Positions 50,412 through 58,835 of a stretch of DNA of 64,000 bases are shown here, one piece after another. The stretch comes from UBA9676 sp963730065 (GTDB lineage: Bacteria > Actinomycetota > Actinomycetes > Streptosporangiales > Streptosporangiaceae): the NCBI GenBank assembly GCA_963730065.1, contig CAVSQL010000025.1, forward strand, positions 1 to 64,000. Reading direction: 5' to 3'. The position numbers and the translations under genes were made by a program. Every line of letters begins with the position of its first letter. Position 1 is the first letter of the stretch. The notes under the pieces are model-generated. The model did not search any database, was not told the DNA's origin, and was given only the letters and a program-made list of their open reading frames with translations.

Positions 50412-50525
50412 GGCGGCCCGTTCCCGCCCACCGGTGGCCCGTTCCCGCCCGGCAGTGGCCTGTTCCCGCCCACCGGCGGTGCGTTCCCGCCCGGCGGCGG
50501 CCCATTTCCGCCCGGCGGTGCGCGG
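50412..50525 (+). repeat. 21-bp minisatellite between folK and DUF3180
   Basis: Five units of 21 bp (50412, 50433, 50454, 50475, 50496) of the type GGCGGCCCGTTCCCGCCCAC plus a partial one fill the whole gap. In the DUF3180 frame they encode GGPFPPT/G repeats without a stop. In another frame ATG 50401 to TGA 50527-50529 gives a 42-residue Arg/Pro/Ala ORF that overlaps both neighbours by ATGA. Confidence 0.8.
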
Positions 50526-50999
50526 ATGACCCCTACCCGGGTGCGCACGCTGGTCATCATCGCCGTGGTGGCCGCGGCCGTTTCCTGGCTGCTGCTGCGG
50601 CCGACCTATTCGGTGCTCCCGCCGTTGCCGTGGACGGGAGTGCCCGCGCTGCTGCTGCTGGCGGCGGCGGAGGCGTGGAGCGGCCGGAGCCTGCGGGCCC
50701 GCCTGCGCGGCCGCGGCAGGCCGGTGCCCCCGATCGCGGTGGCCCGGATGGCCGCTCTCGCCAAGGCCACATCCCTGGCTGCGGCCCTGGTCGGCGGGCT
50801 CGCCGCCGGCTTGCTGCTGTACGTGGCGGGGTCGCTGGACAAGGCCGCCTACCGTGCGGACGCCTATGCGTCCGCGGGCACGCTCGTATCCGCCCTCGTC
50901 CTTGTCCTGGCCGCTTTGTACCTGGAGAACGCCTGCCGGGTCCCCACCCCCGATGACCAGGCCGGCCAGCCGCCCGACGCTCCCAGCCAACCCCGCTAA
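50526..50999 (+). CDS. DUF3180 membrane protein
   Basis: The 157-residue protein starts MTPTRVRTLVIIAVVAAAVS at ATG 50526. Four hydrophobic segments are visible (VRTLVIIAVVAAAVSWLLLR, GVPALLLLAAAEAW, AAALVGGLAAGLLLYVAGSL, TLVSALVLVLAALYLENACR). This is the DUF3180 family that follows folK in actinobacteria. Its function is unknown. Convergent with the NuoD2 gene, which ends 10 bp away. Confidence 0.88.
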   Translation: MTPTRVRTLVIIAVVAAAVSWLLLRPTYSVLPPLPWTGVPALLLLAAAEAWSGRSLRARLRGRGRPVPPIAVARMAALAKATSLAAALVGGLAAGLLLYVAGSLDKAAYRADAYASAGTLVSALVLVLAALYLENACRVPTPDDQAGQPPDAPSQPR

Positions 51000-51008
51000 C
51001 CGGGCGGG

Positions 51009-52202
51009 TCACCTGTCCATGTCGCCCACGACAAAGAACATCGAGCCCAGGATGGCGGGCAGGTCGGCGACGCGGCTGGCCGGCAGCAACTCGGCAAGCA
51101 CCTGCACATTGCTGAACGAGGCCGAGCGCAGCTTCAGCCGCCAGGGCGTCTTGCCTCCGCGGGAGACCAGGTAGTACCCGTTGATCCCGAGCGGGTTCTC
51201 CGCCCAGGCGTAAGCGTGGCCCTCGGGCACCTTGAAGACCTTGGGCAGGCGGGCACTGAGCGGTCCCGGCGGCAGGGTAGCCAGCCGGCTGGCGCACGCG
51301 TCCACCAGATCCAGCGACGCCCCGACCTGGTCCAGCAGGCACTCGAACCGGGCCAGGCAGTCGCCTTCGGCCCTGGTCACCACCTGCAGCACGCCCGTAA
51401 GCTCGCCGTAGGCGAGGTAGGGCTCATCACGCCGCAGGTCGAAGTCGACCCCGCAGGCCCGGGCGGCCGGCCCGCTCACCCCGTACTGGCGTACCTGCTC
51501 ACCGGTGAGCGCCCCCACACCCCGGGTGCGCGCCCGGAAGCCCTCGTGCTCCCGGACCACCGCGCCGATGACCGGCAGCGCGGACCGTACCTGGCCGACG
51601 GCCTCGTGTACGCGGCTGAGCCAGCCCGCCGGCAGTTCCGCCGCCAGGCCCCCGACCCGGTTGAACATGTAATGCATCCGGCCACCTGAGATCTCCTCCA
51701 TGACCGCCTGGATGAGTTCCCGTGCGTCGAACGCCGCCCGCGCGGCCACTTCAGGGCTGGCGCCGCCGTCCGGCGCAACATCAGCGGCGGCGATCTCCGG
51801 TGGGTAGGCGCTCAAGAAGGCCAGGTGGCTGAGGATGCGGTTCAGCTCGGCGAGCAGGGTGCGGGCCCAAACCCCGCGTGGCGGCACCTCGATCCCGGCC
51901 AGCCGCTCGGCGGCGAGGACCACGCCCAGCTCGCTGGAGAACGCGCTCAGCCAGTCATGACGGTTGGCCAGCACGATAATCTGCCGGTAGTCCCGCGCCT
52001 CGAACAGTTTCTCCGCGCCACGGTGCACGTACCCGATCATGGGCTCGGCGGCGACGATCCGGTCCGCCTCCACCGTGAGGCTGAGCCGGAGCATGCCGTG
52101 ACCGGACGGATGCCCCGGCCCGAGGTTGATGAGCAGCCGCTCCGAGTCGGCCCCCGTCGGCGCCCAGGCCCCGGTGACCGCGTCCATGTGGCGCTGCGAC
52201 AT
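51009..52202 (-). CDS. nuoD2: NADH-quinone oxidoreductase subunit D paralogue (NuoD2)
   Basis: The 397-residue protein has the 49-kDa subunit core: LINLGPGHPSGHGMLRLSLT, IGYVHRGAEKLFEARDYRQI, ANRHDWLSAFSSELGVVLAA (compare DRLDYVS), FNRVGGLAAELPAGW, and YAWAENPLGINGYYLVSRGG. It lacks neighbouring nuo genes, so it is an orphan paralogue of the type found in Streptomyces. The quinone-site His of HPSGHG is kept, while the tyrosine of RLDYVS is tryptophan. It lies 63 bp downstream of the midA-like gene, probably in one operon. Confidence 0.87.
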   Translation of the reverse strand: MSQRHMDAVTGAWAPTGADSERLLINLGPGHPSGHGMLRLSLTVEADRIVAAEPMIGYVHRGAEKLFEARDYRQIIVLANRHDWLSAFSSELGVVLAAERLAGIEVPPRGVWARTLLAELNRILSHLAFLSAYPPEIAAADVAPDGGASPEVAARAAFDARELIQAVMEEISGGRMHYMFNRVGGLAAELPAGWLSRVHEAVGQVRSALPVIGAVVREHEGFRARTRGVGALTGEQVRQYGVSGPAARACGVDFDLRRDEPYLAYGELTGVLQVVTRAEGDCLARFECLLDQVGASLDLVDACASRLATLPPGPLSARLPKVFKVPEGHAYAWAENPLGINGYYLVSRGGKTPWRLKLRSASFSNVQVLAELLPASRVADLPAILGSMFFVVGDMDR

Positions 52203-52265
52203 GGCCCCATGCTCCCACGCGAGGAGCCGCCGGCAGCCTGCCAGCGGGGCCGGTCAGGCGAGCGG

Positions 52266-53291
52266 CTAGTCGAGGGTGGCGAGCCTGGCCGGGATGTCTA
52301 TGCCCACCGCCTGCACCAGCCAGCCGAACGCGCCGAGGCCCTGGGCGTCGATCAGCTCGGCCTCCTCGGACGCCTGAGACAGCGCCCGCGCATAACCCAG
52401 CGGGTCGTTTCTCGCTTGCGCCAGCGTGGGTCGGCGGCCGGTCACCCCGAGCGCCCAGAGGGCCTGGCGCTGCGTCGTGAGCACGGTCGCGGTCGCGTAC
52501 GCCACCCGGCATGCGCACGCCATCCGGCCGGCGTCGGCACAGGCGTCGAGCGCGACGTGTGCCGTGATGTCGCATGACCCGTCGGGGATGGCGCGCACCA
52601 CCCGCCCGTCCCGGTATCCGGTGAGGGTGCCCGGCCCGGGCCGGCCCGACCGCTGGTGGCCGTAGTCGGCGGCGACAGCCAGGCCGCGGGCGATGCGGCG
52701 GACGACCCCGGCCCAGGCCTGACACCGCGTCCGGCCTATCTCGGCGCGGTCGCCGGGCGCGGACAGCGGCCACCATGCGCGCGACCAGGCCAGATCGGCC
52801 GGCGGGAGCGGCGGGCCCGGCCGTTCCGCGCCGCTTCCAGTCTCCACCAGCACCAGCCGCGGCCCGTCCGGCGTGAGTTCCGCCACGTCAAGCGGGATGT
52901 TGTCCAGCCACTCACTAGCGATCACCAGCCCGGTGATGGCGGCGGGCAGCGACGCCTGCCAGTGGATGCGCGGGTCGAGCCCGTCCGGCCGGGGCGCGAT
53001 CTCCACCGCCCATGCGGTGATCCGCGCGGCTAGCCCACGGTCGCGGCTGGCCTCATTGAGCACCTGCCTGAGCAGCTCGCCCCGGCCGGCGCCAACGTCG
53101 ACGAGGTCGAGGCGGCGGGGGTGACCGAGCGCGGCGTCGACCTCGCGCAGCAGGCTGAGCAGGGCCCCGGCGTAAGCCGGCGAGACATGGGCCGAGGTGC
53201 GGAAATGCCGTGCCGGCGGCTCGCCCCGGGCGTAGAAGCCAGCCGGGCCGTACAGAGCCGCCTGCATCGCCTCACGCCAGGTCGTCCACAC
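52266..53291 (-). CDS. MidA/NDUFAF7-type SAM-dependent methyltransferase
   Basis: The 341-residue protein starts MWTTWREAMQAALYGPAGFY, with the typical YG..GFY opening and HFRTSAHVSPAYAGALLSLL. The SAM site is LDLVDVGAGRGELLRQVLN, and LVIASEWLDNIPLDVAELTP matches the ANExxD/P-like substrate region of DUF185. In eukaryotes the homologue dimethylates an arginine of the NuoD-equivalent NDUFS2. Here the gene is followed directly by a NuoD paralogue, so that protein is the likely substrate. The end (ALSQASEEAELIDAQGLGAF) is family-typical. Confidence 0.87.
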   Translation of the reverse strand: MWTTWREAMQAALYGPAGFYARGEPPARHFRTSAHVSPAYAGALLSLLREVDAALGHPRRLDLVDVGAGRGELLRQVLNEASRDRGLAARITAWAVEIAPRPDGLDPRIHWQASLPAAITGLVIASEWLDNIPLDVAELTPDGPRLVLVETGSGAERPGPPLPPADLAWSRAWWPLSAPGDRAEIGRTRCQAWAGVVRRIARGLAVAADYGHQRSGRPGPGTLTGYRDGRVVRAIPDGSCDITAHVALDACADAGRMACACRVAYATATVLTTQRQALWALGVTGRRPTLAQARNDPLGYARALSQASEEAELIDAQGLGAFGWLVQAVGIDIPARLATLD

Positions 53292-53434
53292 CCCGCCGAC
53301 TGTAGTGGCCGGGCCAGCCGTGACGGCGCGGCCCTGGCTACCGTGACCGCGGCCCCGCCAGCCGGGCGGCGCGCGTGGATATGCTGATCAGTGCCGTCTG
53401 GAACCCAGGCTGGAGCGAGAGGGAAACTGACGCG

Positions 53435-54343
53435 ATGCCGAACCCGGCGGGACCGCCGACCCCACCTCATCCCGCGCGGCTCCGGGTGGGCGTCATCGGG
53501 GCCGGGCGGGTCGGGGTCACTCTCGGCGCCGCGCTCGCCCGCGCTGGCCACCTCCTGACCGGCGTGGCCGCGGTCTCCGAGGCCTCCCGGCAGCGCGCCG
53601 CGCGGATGCTGCCCGGCGTCGAGGTCAAGCAGCCGCAGGACGTGCTCGCCGGGGCCGACCTCGCGCTGCTCACCGTCCCGGACGATGCGCTGCCCGGTCT
53701 GGTGGCGGGGCTGAGCGCGACCGGCACCCCGCTGGAAGGCCGGCTGGTCGCGCACACCAGCGGCAGGCACGGCACCGCGGTCCTCGCGCCCGCGACCCGC
53801 CTCGGCGCGCTGCCACTGGCCCTGCATCCGGTCATGACCTTCACCGGCCGCCCCGATGACGTGAACCGGCTGGCTGGCATCAGTTTCGGCGTGACCGCGC
53901 CCCAGTCGCTCCGGCTGGTCGCGGAGGCACTGGTGATCGAGATGGGCGGCGAGCCCGTCTTCATCGAGGAAGCGAGCCGGGAGCTCTACCACGCGGCGCT
54001 CGCGAGCGCCGCCAACCACCTCGTCACGCTGGTAGTCCAGGCGGCTGAACTGCTCGGCGTCGCCGGGGTGGCCGACCCGGCCCGGATGCTCACGCCGCTG
54101 CTGTCGGCGGCGCTCGACAACGCGCTGCGGCTCGGGGACGCCGGGCTCACCGGGCCGGTGGCCCGCGCCGACGCGGAGACCGTGGCCGGCCACCTGGACG
54201 CGCTGCGCCAGGTGTCGCCCGAGGCGCTGCGGGCCTACGTCGCGCTGGCCAGGCTCACCGCCGACCGTGCGCTGGCGGCGGGCATCCTGGCCCCGCCCGA
54301 GGCGCAGCGCCTCCTCGACGTGCTGGCCGGCGCCCCGCGATGA
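53435..54343 (+). CDS. Rossmann-like/DUF2520 oxidoreductase-type protein
   Basis: The 302-residue protein has an N-terminal NAD(P)-binding fold (LRVGVIGAGRVGVTLGAALA) and DLALLTVPDDALPGLVAGLS, then VAHTSGRHGTAVLAP and LHPVMTFTGRPDDVNRLAGI. The C-terminal DUF2520 helical domain contains YHAALASAANHLVTLVVQAA. It resembles ketopantoate reductase or prephenate dehydrogenase folds. Its stop overlaps the panC start (ATGA at 54340), which hints at a link to pantothenate synthesis, but the reaction is unknown. Confidence 0.87.
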   Translation: MPNPAGPPTPPHPARLRVGVIGAGRVGVTLGAALARAGHLLTGVAAVSEASRQRAARMLPGVEVKQPQDVLAGADLALLTVPDDALPGLVAGLSATGTPLEGRLVAHTSGRHGTAVLAPATRLGALPLALHPVMTFTGRPDDVNRLAGISFGVTAPQSLRLVAEALVIEMGGEPVFIEEASRELYHAALASAANHLVTLVVQAAELLGVAGVADPARMLTPLLSAALDNALRLGDAGLTGPVARADAETVAGHLDALRQVSPEALRAYVALARLTADRALAAGILAPPEAQRLLDVLAGAPR

Positions 54344-55209
54344 TCCCGATCCTCGCCCGGACCAGGCGCGGGCTGGCTGCCGCCCGCCACGGCCTGCCCG
54401 CACCGGTGATACTGGTCCCCACCATGGGCGCGCTCCACGACGGTCACCGCGCGCTGCTCCGGCGCGCATCCGAGCTTTCCATGCCGAACGGATCCGTCGT
54501 GGTGTCCGTGTTCGTCAACCCGCTCCAGTTCGGGGCGGGTGAGGACCTTGACCGCTACCCGCGCACCCTGGACGACGACCTGGCGGTGTGCGGGGAAGAG
54601 CAGGTGGCGCTGGTGTTCGCGCCCAGCGCGGCCCAGATGTACCCGCAGGAGCAGCTGATCACCGTCGACCCGGGGCCGATGGGGCAGGTGCTCGAGGGCG
54701 CGTCACGGCCCGGGTTCTTCACCGGGGTGCTCACGGTGGTGCTCAAACTGTTCCAGCTGGCAGCGCCGCAGGTGGCGGTGTTCGGGGAGAAGGACGCCCA
54801 GCAGCTGGCCCTGATCCGGCGGATGACGCAGGACCTGGATCTCGGAGTGGGGATCGCCAGCGTGCCCACGGTGCGTGACCCCGACGGCCTGGCCGTGGCC
54901 AGCCGGAACAGCTACCTGTCGGCAGCCGAGCGCCGCGCCGCGCTCGCCCTGCCCGGCGCGCTGCGGGCCGGGCGGGAAGCACAGGAGGACGGCCCGGAGG
55001 CGGCGCTGAAGGCGGCGGCCGCGATCCTGGACGAAGCGGCCCAGGCGGAACCGCCGCTGGTCACCGATTACCTGGCCCTGGTCGATCCGGGCAGCTTCGC
55101 CCCGGTGGCAGCGGATTACGCGGGCGAAGCGCTGCTGCTGGCGGCGGCCCGGGCCGGCTCGACCCGGCTGATCGACAACGTGGCGGTCGTGCTGGGGGGC
55201 CACAGCTGA
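54340..55209 (+). CDS. panC: Pantothenate synthetase
   Basis: The 289-residue enzyme has the ATP motif VPTMGALHDGHRALLRRA, VSVFVNPLQFGAGEDLDRYP, LEGASRPGFFTGVLTVVLKL, VFGEKDAQQLALIRRM, and the VASRNSYLSAAERRAAL motif near the C-terminus. It ligates pantoate and beta-alanine. panD is not seen; coaX follows after 68 bp, so the nad genes that often lie between them are missing here. Confidence 0.94.
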   Translation: MIPILARTRRGLAAARHGLPAPVILVPTMGALHDGHRALLRRASELSMPNGSVVVSVFVNPLQFGAGEDLDRYPRTLDDDLAVCGEEQVALVFAPSAAQMYPQEQLITVDPGPMGQVLEGASRPGFFTGVLTVVLKLFQLAAPQVAVFGEKDAQQLALIRRMTQDLDLGVGIASVPTVRDPDGLAVASRNSYLSAAERRAALALPGALRAGREAQEDGPEAALKAAAAILDEAAQAEPPLVTDYLALVDPGSFAPVAADYAGEALLLAAARAGSTRLIDNVAVVLGGHS

Positions 55210-55277
55210 GCGGGAGTGTGACACCCTCGCTGCAGGGCGGGCGAGGGCTCGGCCGGGTGTAGAGGTGCGGGAAGGCC

Positions 55278-56069
55278 ATGCTGCTGACGATTGACGTGGG
55301 TAACACCAACACCGTGCTCGGCGTGTTCGAGGGCGAGCAGGTGATCGAGCACTGGCGCATCGCCACCGATCCGGTGCGCACCGCCGACGAGCTCGCGGTG
55401 GTGCTGCAGGGCCTGCTCGCCCAGAGCGCCGTGCTGAAGGATCCCGACATCAGGGGGATCGCGCTGTGCTCGACGGTGCCTTCGGTGCTGCATGAGATGC
55501 GTGAGATGTTCCGGCGTTACTACGGTGACGTCCCCGCGCTGATCGTGGAGCCGGGCGTGCGCACCGGCGTGTCGGTCCGGATGGACAACCCGAAGGAGGT
55601 CGGCAGCGACCGCATCATGAACACCGTCGCCGCGGCCCATCTCTACGGCGGCCCGGCGGTGGTGGTGGACTTCGGCACGTCAACCAACTTCGACGCCGTG
55701 AGCGCGAAAGGGGAGTTCGTCGGCGGGGCGCTGGCCCCGGGGATCGAGATCTCCGTGGATGCCCTGACCCGGCGCGCCGCCCAGCTGCTGAAGGTCGAGC
55801 TCGTCCGCCCTCAGCACGTGATCGGCAAGAACACGGTGGAGGCGCTGCAGTCCGGCATCATCTTCGGCTTCGCCGGCCAGGTCGAGGGCATCGCCACGCG
55901 CATGACCCACGAGCTCGCCCCCGACGATCCCGAGTCGGTGACCGTCATCGCCACCGGCGGGCTGGCCCCGCTGGTCCTGGACGAGATCAGCGTGATCGAC
56001 GTGCACGAGCCCTGGCTGACGCTGATCGGGCTGCGGCTGGTCTACGAGCGGAATCTCAGGGGCGACTGA
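55278..56069 (+). CDS. coaX: Type III pantothenate kinase
   Basis: The 263-residue enzyme reads MLLTIDVGNTNTVLGVFEGE (phosphate loop), DPVRTADELAVVLQGLLAQ, ALCSTVPSVLHEMREMFRRY, PKEVGSDRIMNTVAAAHLYG, VVVDFGTSTNFDAVSAKGEF and the ATGGLAPLVLDEI end. It phosphorylates pantothenate to start CoA synthesis. With panC just upstream the two steps are adjacent. Confidence 0.95.
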   Translation: MLLTIDVGNTNTVLGVFEGEQVIEHWRIATDPVRTADELAVVLQGLLAQSAVLKDPDIRGIALCSTVPSVLHEMREMFRRYYGDVPALIVEPGVRTGVSVRMDNPKEVGSDRIMNTVAAAHLYGGPAVVVDFGTSTNFDAVSAKGEFVGGALAPGIEISVDALTRRAAQLLKVELVRPQHVIGKNTVEALQSGIIFGFAGQVEGIATRMTHELAPDDPESVTVIATGGLAPLVLDEISVIDVHEPWLTLIGLRLVYERNLRGD

Positions 56070-56456
56070 CCCAGGCCCGTCGGGCCGGGGTCCGGCGTGG
56101 CCAGCGACGGGACGAAAGCCCCTAACGGCTGCTGGATGGACCAGGCAGCATCGCGAGCAGCGCGCGATATCGTCGAGTCGGCTGGCCTGACCTACCTCCA
56201 GGCCCCTACATCGCTGAGGAAGTTCGCCGCCGCGGGATTCGCGAGTAGCCCGCCCGGCATCCACTGGCTGCCGGCGGCCCACCCCGGATTCCGCACGGGG
56301 GCCACACACCACATCCGCACGGGCACCACACGGAAATCGCACGGTGAGATGGGCCGGCCAGCGGGCGTGGCCACCTCGCCACGTGACGGCGCGCCCCGCC
56401 CACGGCCAGCCGGTGGCCGTAACCAGGTCACCGGACCCGACAGATAAGGGGAAGAC
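56070..56456. other. 387-bp gap without a supported gene
   Basis: Neither strand has an ORF with a ribosome-binding site and family features. Near 56291-56340 CGCACGGG(G/C)(C/A)CCACAC is repeated imperfectly twice. It may contain the promoter of the DUF4389 gene. Confidence 0.45.
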
Positions 56457-57104
56457 ATGGCGACGCAGCCAGCTCAGCAACCTCCGTACCCGGTCCAGTT
56501 CTCCGTTGACTACCCGGACCGCGACCTCAACCGGGTGACCACGGCATTCCGCATCTTCACGGTCATCCCCATCGCCATCGTGCTCGGCACGATCGCCGGC
56601 GGCACCTGGCAATGGTCCTCTCAGCACGGCGCCACCACGACCGTCGCCGCGGCCGGCGGCCTGCTTTTCCTGGGGCCGCTGCTCATGATCCTCTTTCGCC
56701 AGAAGTACCCGCGCTGGTGGTTCGACTGGAACCTCGAGCTGCAGCGTTTCAGCAACCGGGTGGGCATCTACTTCGCGCTGATGGACGACAAGTACCCCTC
56801 GACCGACGATCACCAGTCGGTTCATCTGGAGTACCACTACCCGGACGCGGCCCGTGACCTGAACCGGTGGCTGCCCCTGGTGAAATGGCTGCTGGCGATC
56901 CCGCATTACATCGTGCTCTTCTTCCTCGACATCGCCGTGGTCGTGGTCGTGATCGTGACCTGGTTCGCGATCCTGTTCACCGGCCGCTACCCCCGTGGGA
57001 TGTTCGACTTCGTGGAGGGGGTCATCCGCTGGCACAACCGCGTGGTCGGCTACGTGCTCACCCTGGTCACCGACCAGTACCCGCCGTTCCGGCTGGCGCC
57101 CTGA
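56457..57104 (+). CDS. DUF4389 membrane protein
   Basis: The 215-residue protein reads YPVQFSVDYPDRDLNRVTTA, then helices FRIFTVIPIAIVLGTIAGGT and AAAGGLLFLGPLLMILFRQK, then VHLEYHYPDAARDLNRWLPL and the helix HYIVLFFLDIAVVVVVIVTW and the WFAILFTGRYPRGMFDFVEG motif. Two halves each start with a YPDxxRDLNR motif, so the protein is an internal duplication of the DUF4389 unit. Function unknown. It starts at ATG 56457 behind AAGGGGAAG. Confidence 0.88.
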   Translation: MATQPAQQPPYPVQFSVDYPDRDLNRVTTAFRIFTVIPIAIVLGTIAGGTWQWSSQHGATTTVAAAGGLLFLGPLLMILFRQKYPRWWFDWNLELQRFSNRVGIYFALMDDKYPSTDDHQSVHLEYHYPDAARDLNRWLPLVKWLLAIPHYIVLFFLDIAVVVVVIVTWFAILFTGRYPRGMFDFVEGVIRWHNRVVGYVLTLVTDQYPPFRLAP

Positions 57105-57238
57105 GCGCCGGGGCCCAGGCCGCCGGCGGGAGGCCCAGGCCGCCGGCGGCCGTACCCGCCCCCTGACCGCCAGCGGGCGGCCGCGGCGGGCGGTTATCCG
57201 TGTGCCGGCTGCGCGCCGTGCCCGGTAGCCTCTTCCGG

Positions 57239-58765
57239 GTGGAAGACGATCAGGTCCCGGCCGGTGACACGGGCGGGCACGAGAGCAGTCAGCCCGGTGT
57301 GCCGGAGCAGATGAAGGTCCGGCTGGCCAAGCGGGAACGGCTGCTCGCGGCGGGCGTCAACCCCTACCCGGTCGGATTCCCCCGCACCCACACGATCGGC
57401 GAGATCCGTGAACGCTACCCGGATCTGGCGCCCGACACCGCGACCGGGGACCGGGTCGGGGTGGTGGGCCGGGTGATGCTGTCCCGCATCGGCGGGCGGC
57501 TCTGCTTCGCGACCATCCGTGACGGCACCGGCGACATCCAGATCATGATCTCGGCGGACCGGGTCGGCCCGGACGCCCTGGCCGCCTGGAAGCGCGACGT
57601 TGACCTCGGGGACCACGTCGGCGTGGAGGGCGAGGTCATCTCCTCCCGGCGCGGCGAACTGTCCGTGCTGGCGGACTCCTACGCCATCACGGCCAAGAGC
57701 CTGCGGCCCCTGCCCGAGAAACACCGGGGCCTGGCGGACGCCGAGTCGCGGGTCCGCCAGCGTTATGTGGATCTGATCGTCAACCCGGAGACGCGGCGGA
57801 TGGCGGAAATCCGCGGCGCCGTCATCCGGTCGCTGCGGGAGGAGCTGCACGCGCGCGGGTTCCTCGAGGTGGAGACGCCGGCGCTGCAGCCGGTGCACGG
57901 CGGGGCGAACGCGCGCCCGTTCACCACCCACATCAACGCCTACGACCTGGACATCTACCTGCGGATCGCGCTGGAACTGTACCTCAAGCGGCTGGTCGTC
58001 GGCGGGATCGAGAAGGTCTTCGAGATCGGCCGCAACTTCCGCAATGAGGGCGCGGACGCCACCCACAGCCCCGAGTTCAGCATGCTCGAGGTCTACGAGG
58101 CGTACGGCGACTACAACACGATCGGCACCCTCACCAGGGAGCTGATCCAGGCGGCGGCGGTGGCGGCGCTGGGCACCACGGTCCTGCGGCGGGCGGACGG
58201 CGTCGAGTTCGACATCGCGGGCGAATGGCCGTCCAAGACGGTGCACGGCGCCGTGGCCGAGGCGCTGGGCGAGGAGGTGACGCCCGACACCAGCGAGGAG
58301 TGTCTGCGCAAGCTGTGCGCGCAGGCGGGGGTGCCGGCCGAGCCGGGCTGGAACCGGGGCCAGGTCTTGCTGGAGATGTACGAGCGGCTGGTGGAGCGGC
58401 ACACCATAGGACCGACGTTCTACCGGGACTTCCCGGTCGAGGTCGCGCCGCTGACCCGCGCGCACCGGGAGGACCCGCGGCTGGCCGAAAAATGGGACCT
58501 GGTGGCGTTCGGCACCGAGCTCGGGACCGGATACTCCGAGCTCGTCGACCCGGTCGAGGAGCGGGCCAGGCTCACCGCGCAGTCGCTGCTCGCCGCCGGC
58601 GGCGACCCGGAGGCGATGCAGCTGGACGAGGACTTCCTGCGCGCGCTGGAGTACGGCATGCCGCCGACCGGCGGGATGGGCGCGGGCATCGACCGGATCC
58701 TGATCATGTTCACCGGCGAGAGCATCCGGGAGACGATCCTGTTCCCGATGGTCCGCCCGGAATAG
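57239..58765 (+). CDS. lysS: Lysyl-tRNA synthetase (class II)
   Basis: The 508-residue enzyme is taken from GTG 57239 (VEDDQVPAGDTGG). The OB-fold anticodon-binding domain (VGVVGRVMLSRIGGRLCFAT, GDHVGVEGEVISSRRGELSV) precedes the class II core: motif 1 FLEVETPALQPVHGGANARP, motif 2 FEIGRNFRNEGADATHSPEF, motif 3 GGMGAGIDRILIMFTGESIR. The lysine-binding residues of LysS are consistent with this, and the end ETILFPMVRPE is typical. The stop lies in the loop of a 15-bp perfect hairpin. Confidence 0.95.
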   Translation: MEDDQVPAGDTGGHESSQPGVPEQMKVRLAKRERLLAAGVNPYPVGFPRTHTIGEIRERYPDLAPDTATGDRVGVVGRVMLSRIGGRLCFATIRDGTGDIQIMISADRVGPDALAAWKRDVDLGDHVGVEGEVISSRRGELSVLADSYAITAKSLRPLPEKHRGLADAESRVRQRYVDLIVNPETRRMAEIRGAVIRSLREELHARGFLEVETPALQPVHGGANARPFTTHINAYDLDIYLRIALELYLKRLVVGGIEKVFEIGRNFRNEGADATHSPEFSMLEVYEAYGDYNTIGTLTRELIQAAAVAALGTTVLRRADGVEFDIAGEWPSKTVHGAVAEALGEEVTPDTSEECLRKLCAQAGVPAEPGWNRGQVLLEMYERLVERHTIGPTFYRDFPVEVAPLTRAHREDPRLAEKWDLVAFGTELGTGYSELVDPVEERARLTAQSLLAAGGDPEAMQLDEDFLRALEYGMPPTGGMGAGIDRILIMFTGESIRETILFPMVRPE

Positions 58766-58780
58766 CCGGGCGGACCATCG
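58746..58780 (+). terminator. lysS terminator hairpin enclosing the stop codon
   Basis: CGATGGTCCGCCCGG and CCGGGCGGACCATCG are perfect 15-bp arms around AATAG, and the TAG in the loop is the lysS stop codon. No T tract follows. A second 10-bp perfect hairpin (GCTCGCCGGC/GCCGGCGAGC, 58793-58822) lies just beyond, before the convergent NlpC gene, so termination from both directions is likely. Confidence 0.7.
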
Positions 58781-58792
58781 GGGCGGTGCCCG

Positions 58793-58822
58793 GCTCGCCG
58801 GCCAGCGGGGCCGCCGGCGAGC
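58793..58822. terminator. Second hairpin between lysS and NlpC genes
   Basis: GCTCGCCGGC pairs with GCCGGCGAGC, with a 10-base loop. It is symmetrical and can serve the convergent NlpC/P60 gene, whose stop is at 58836. Confidence 0.55.
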
Positions 58823-58835
58823 TCAGTGCGGAAGC

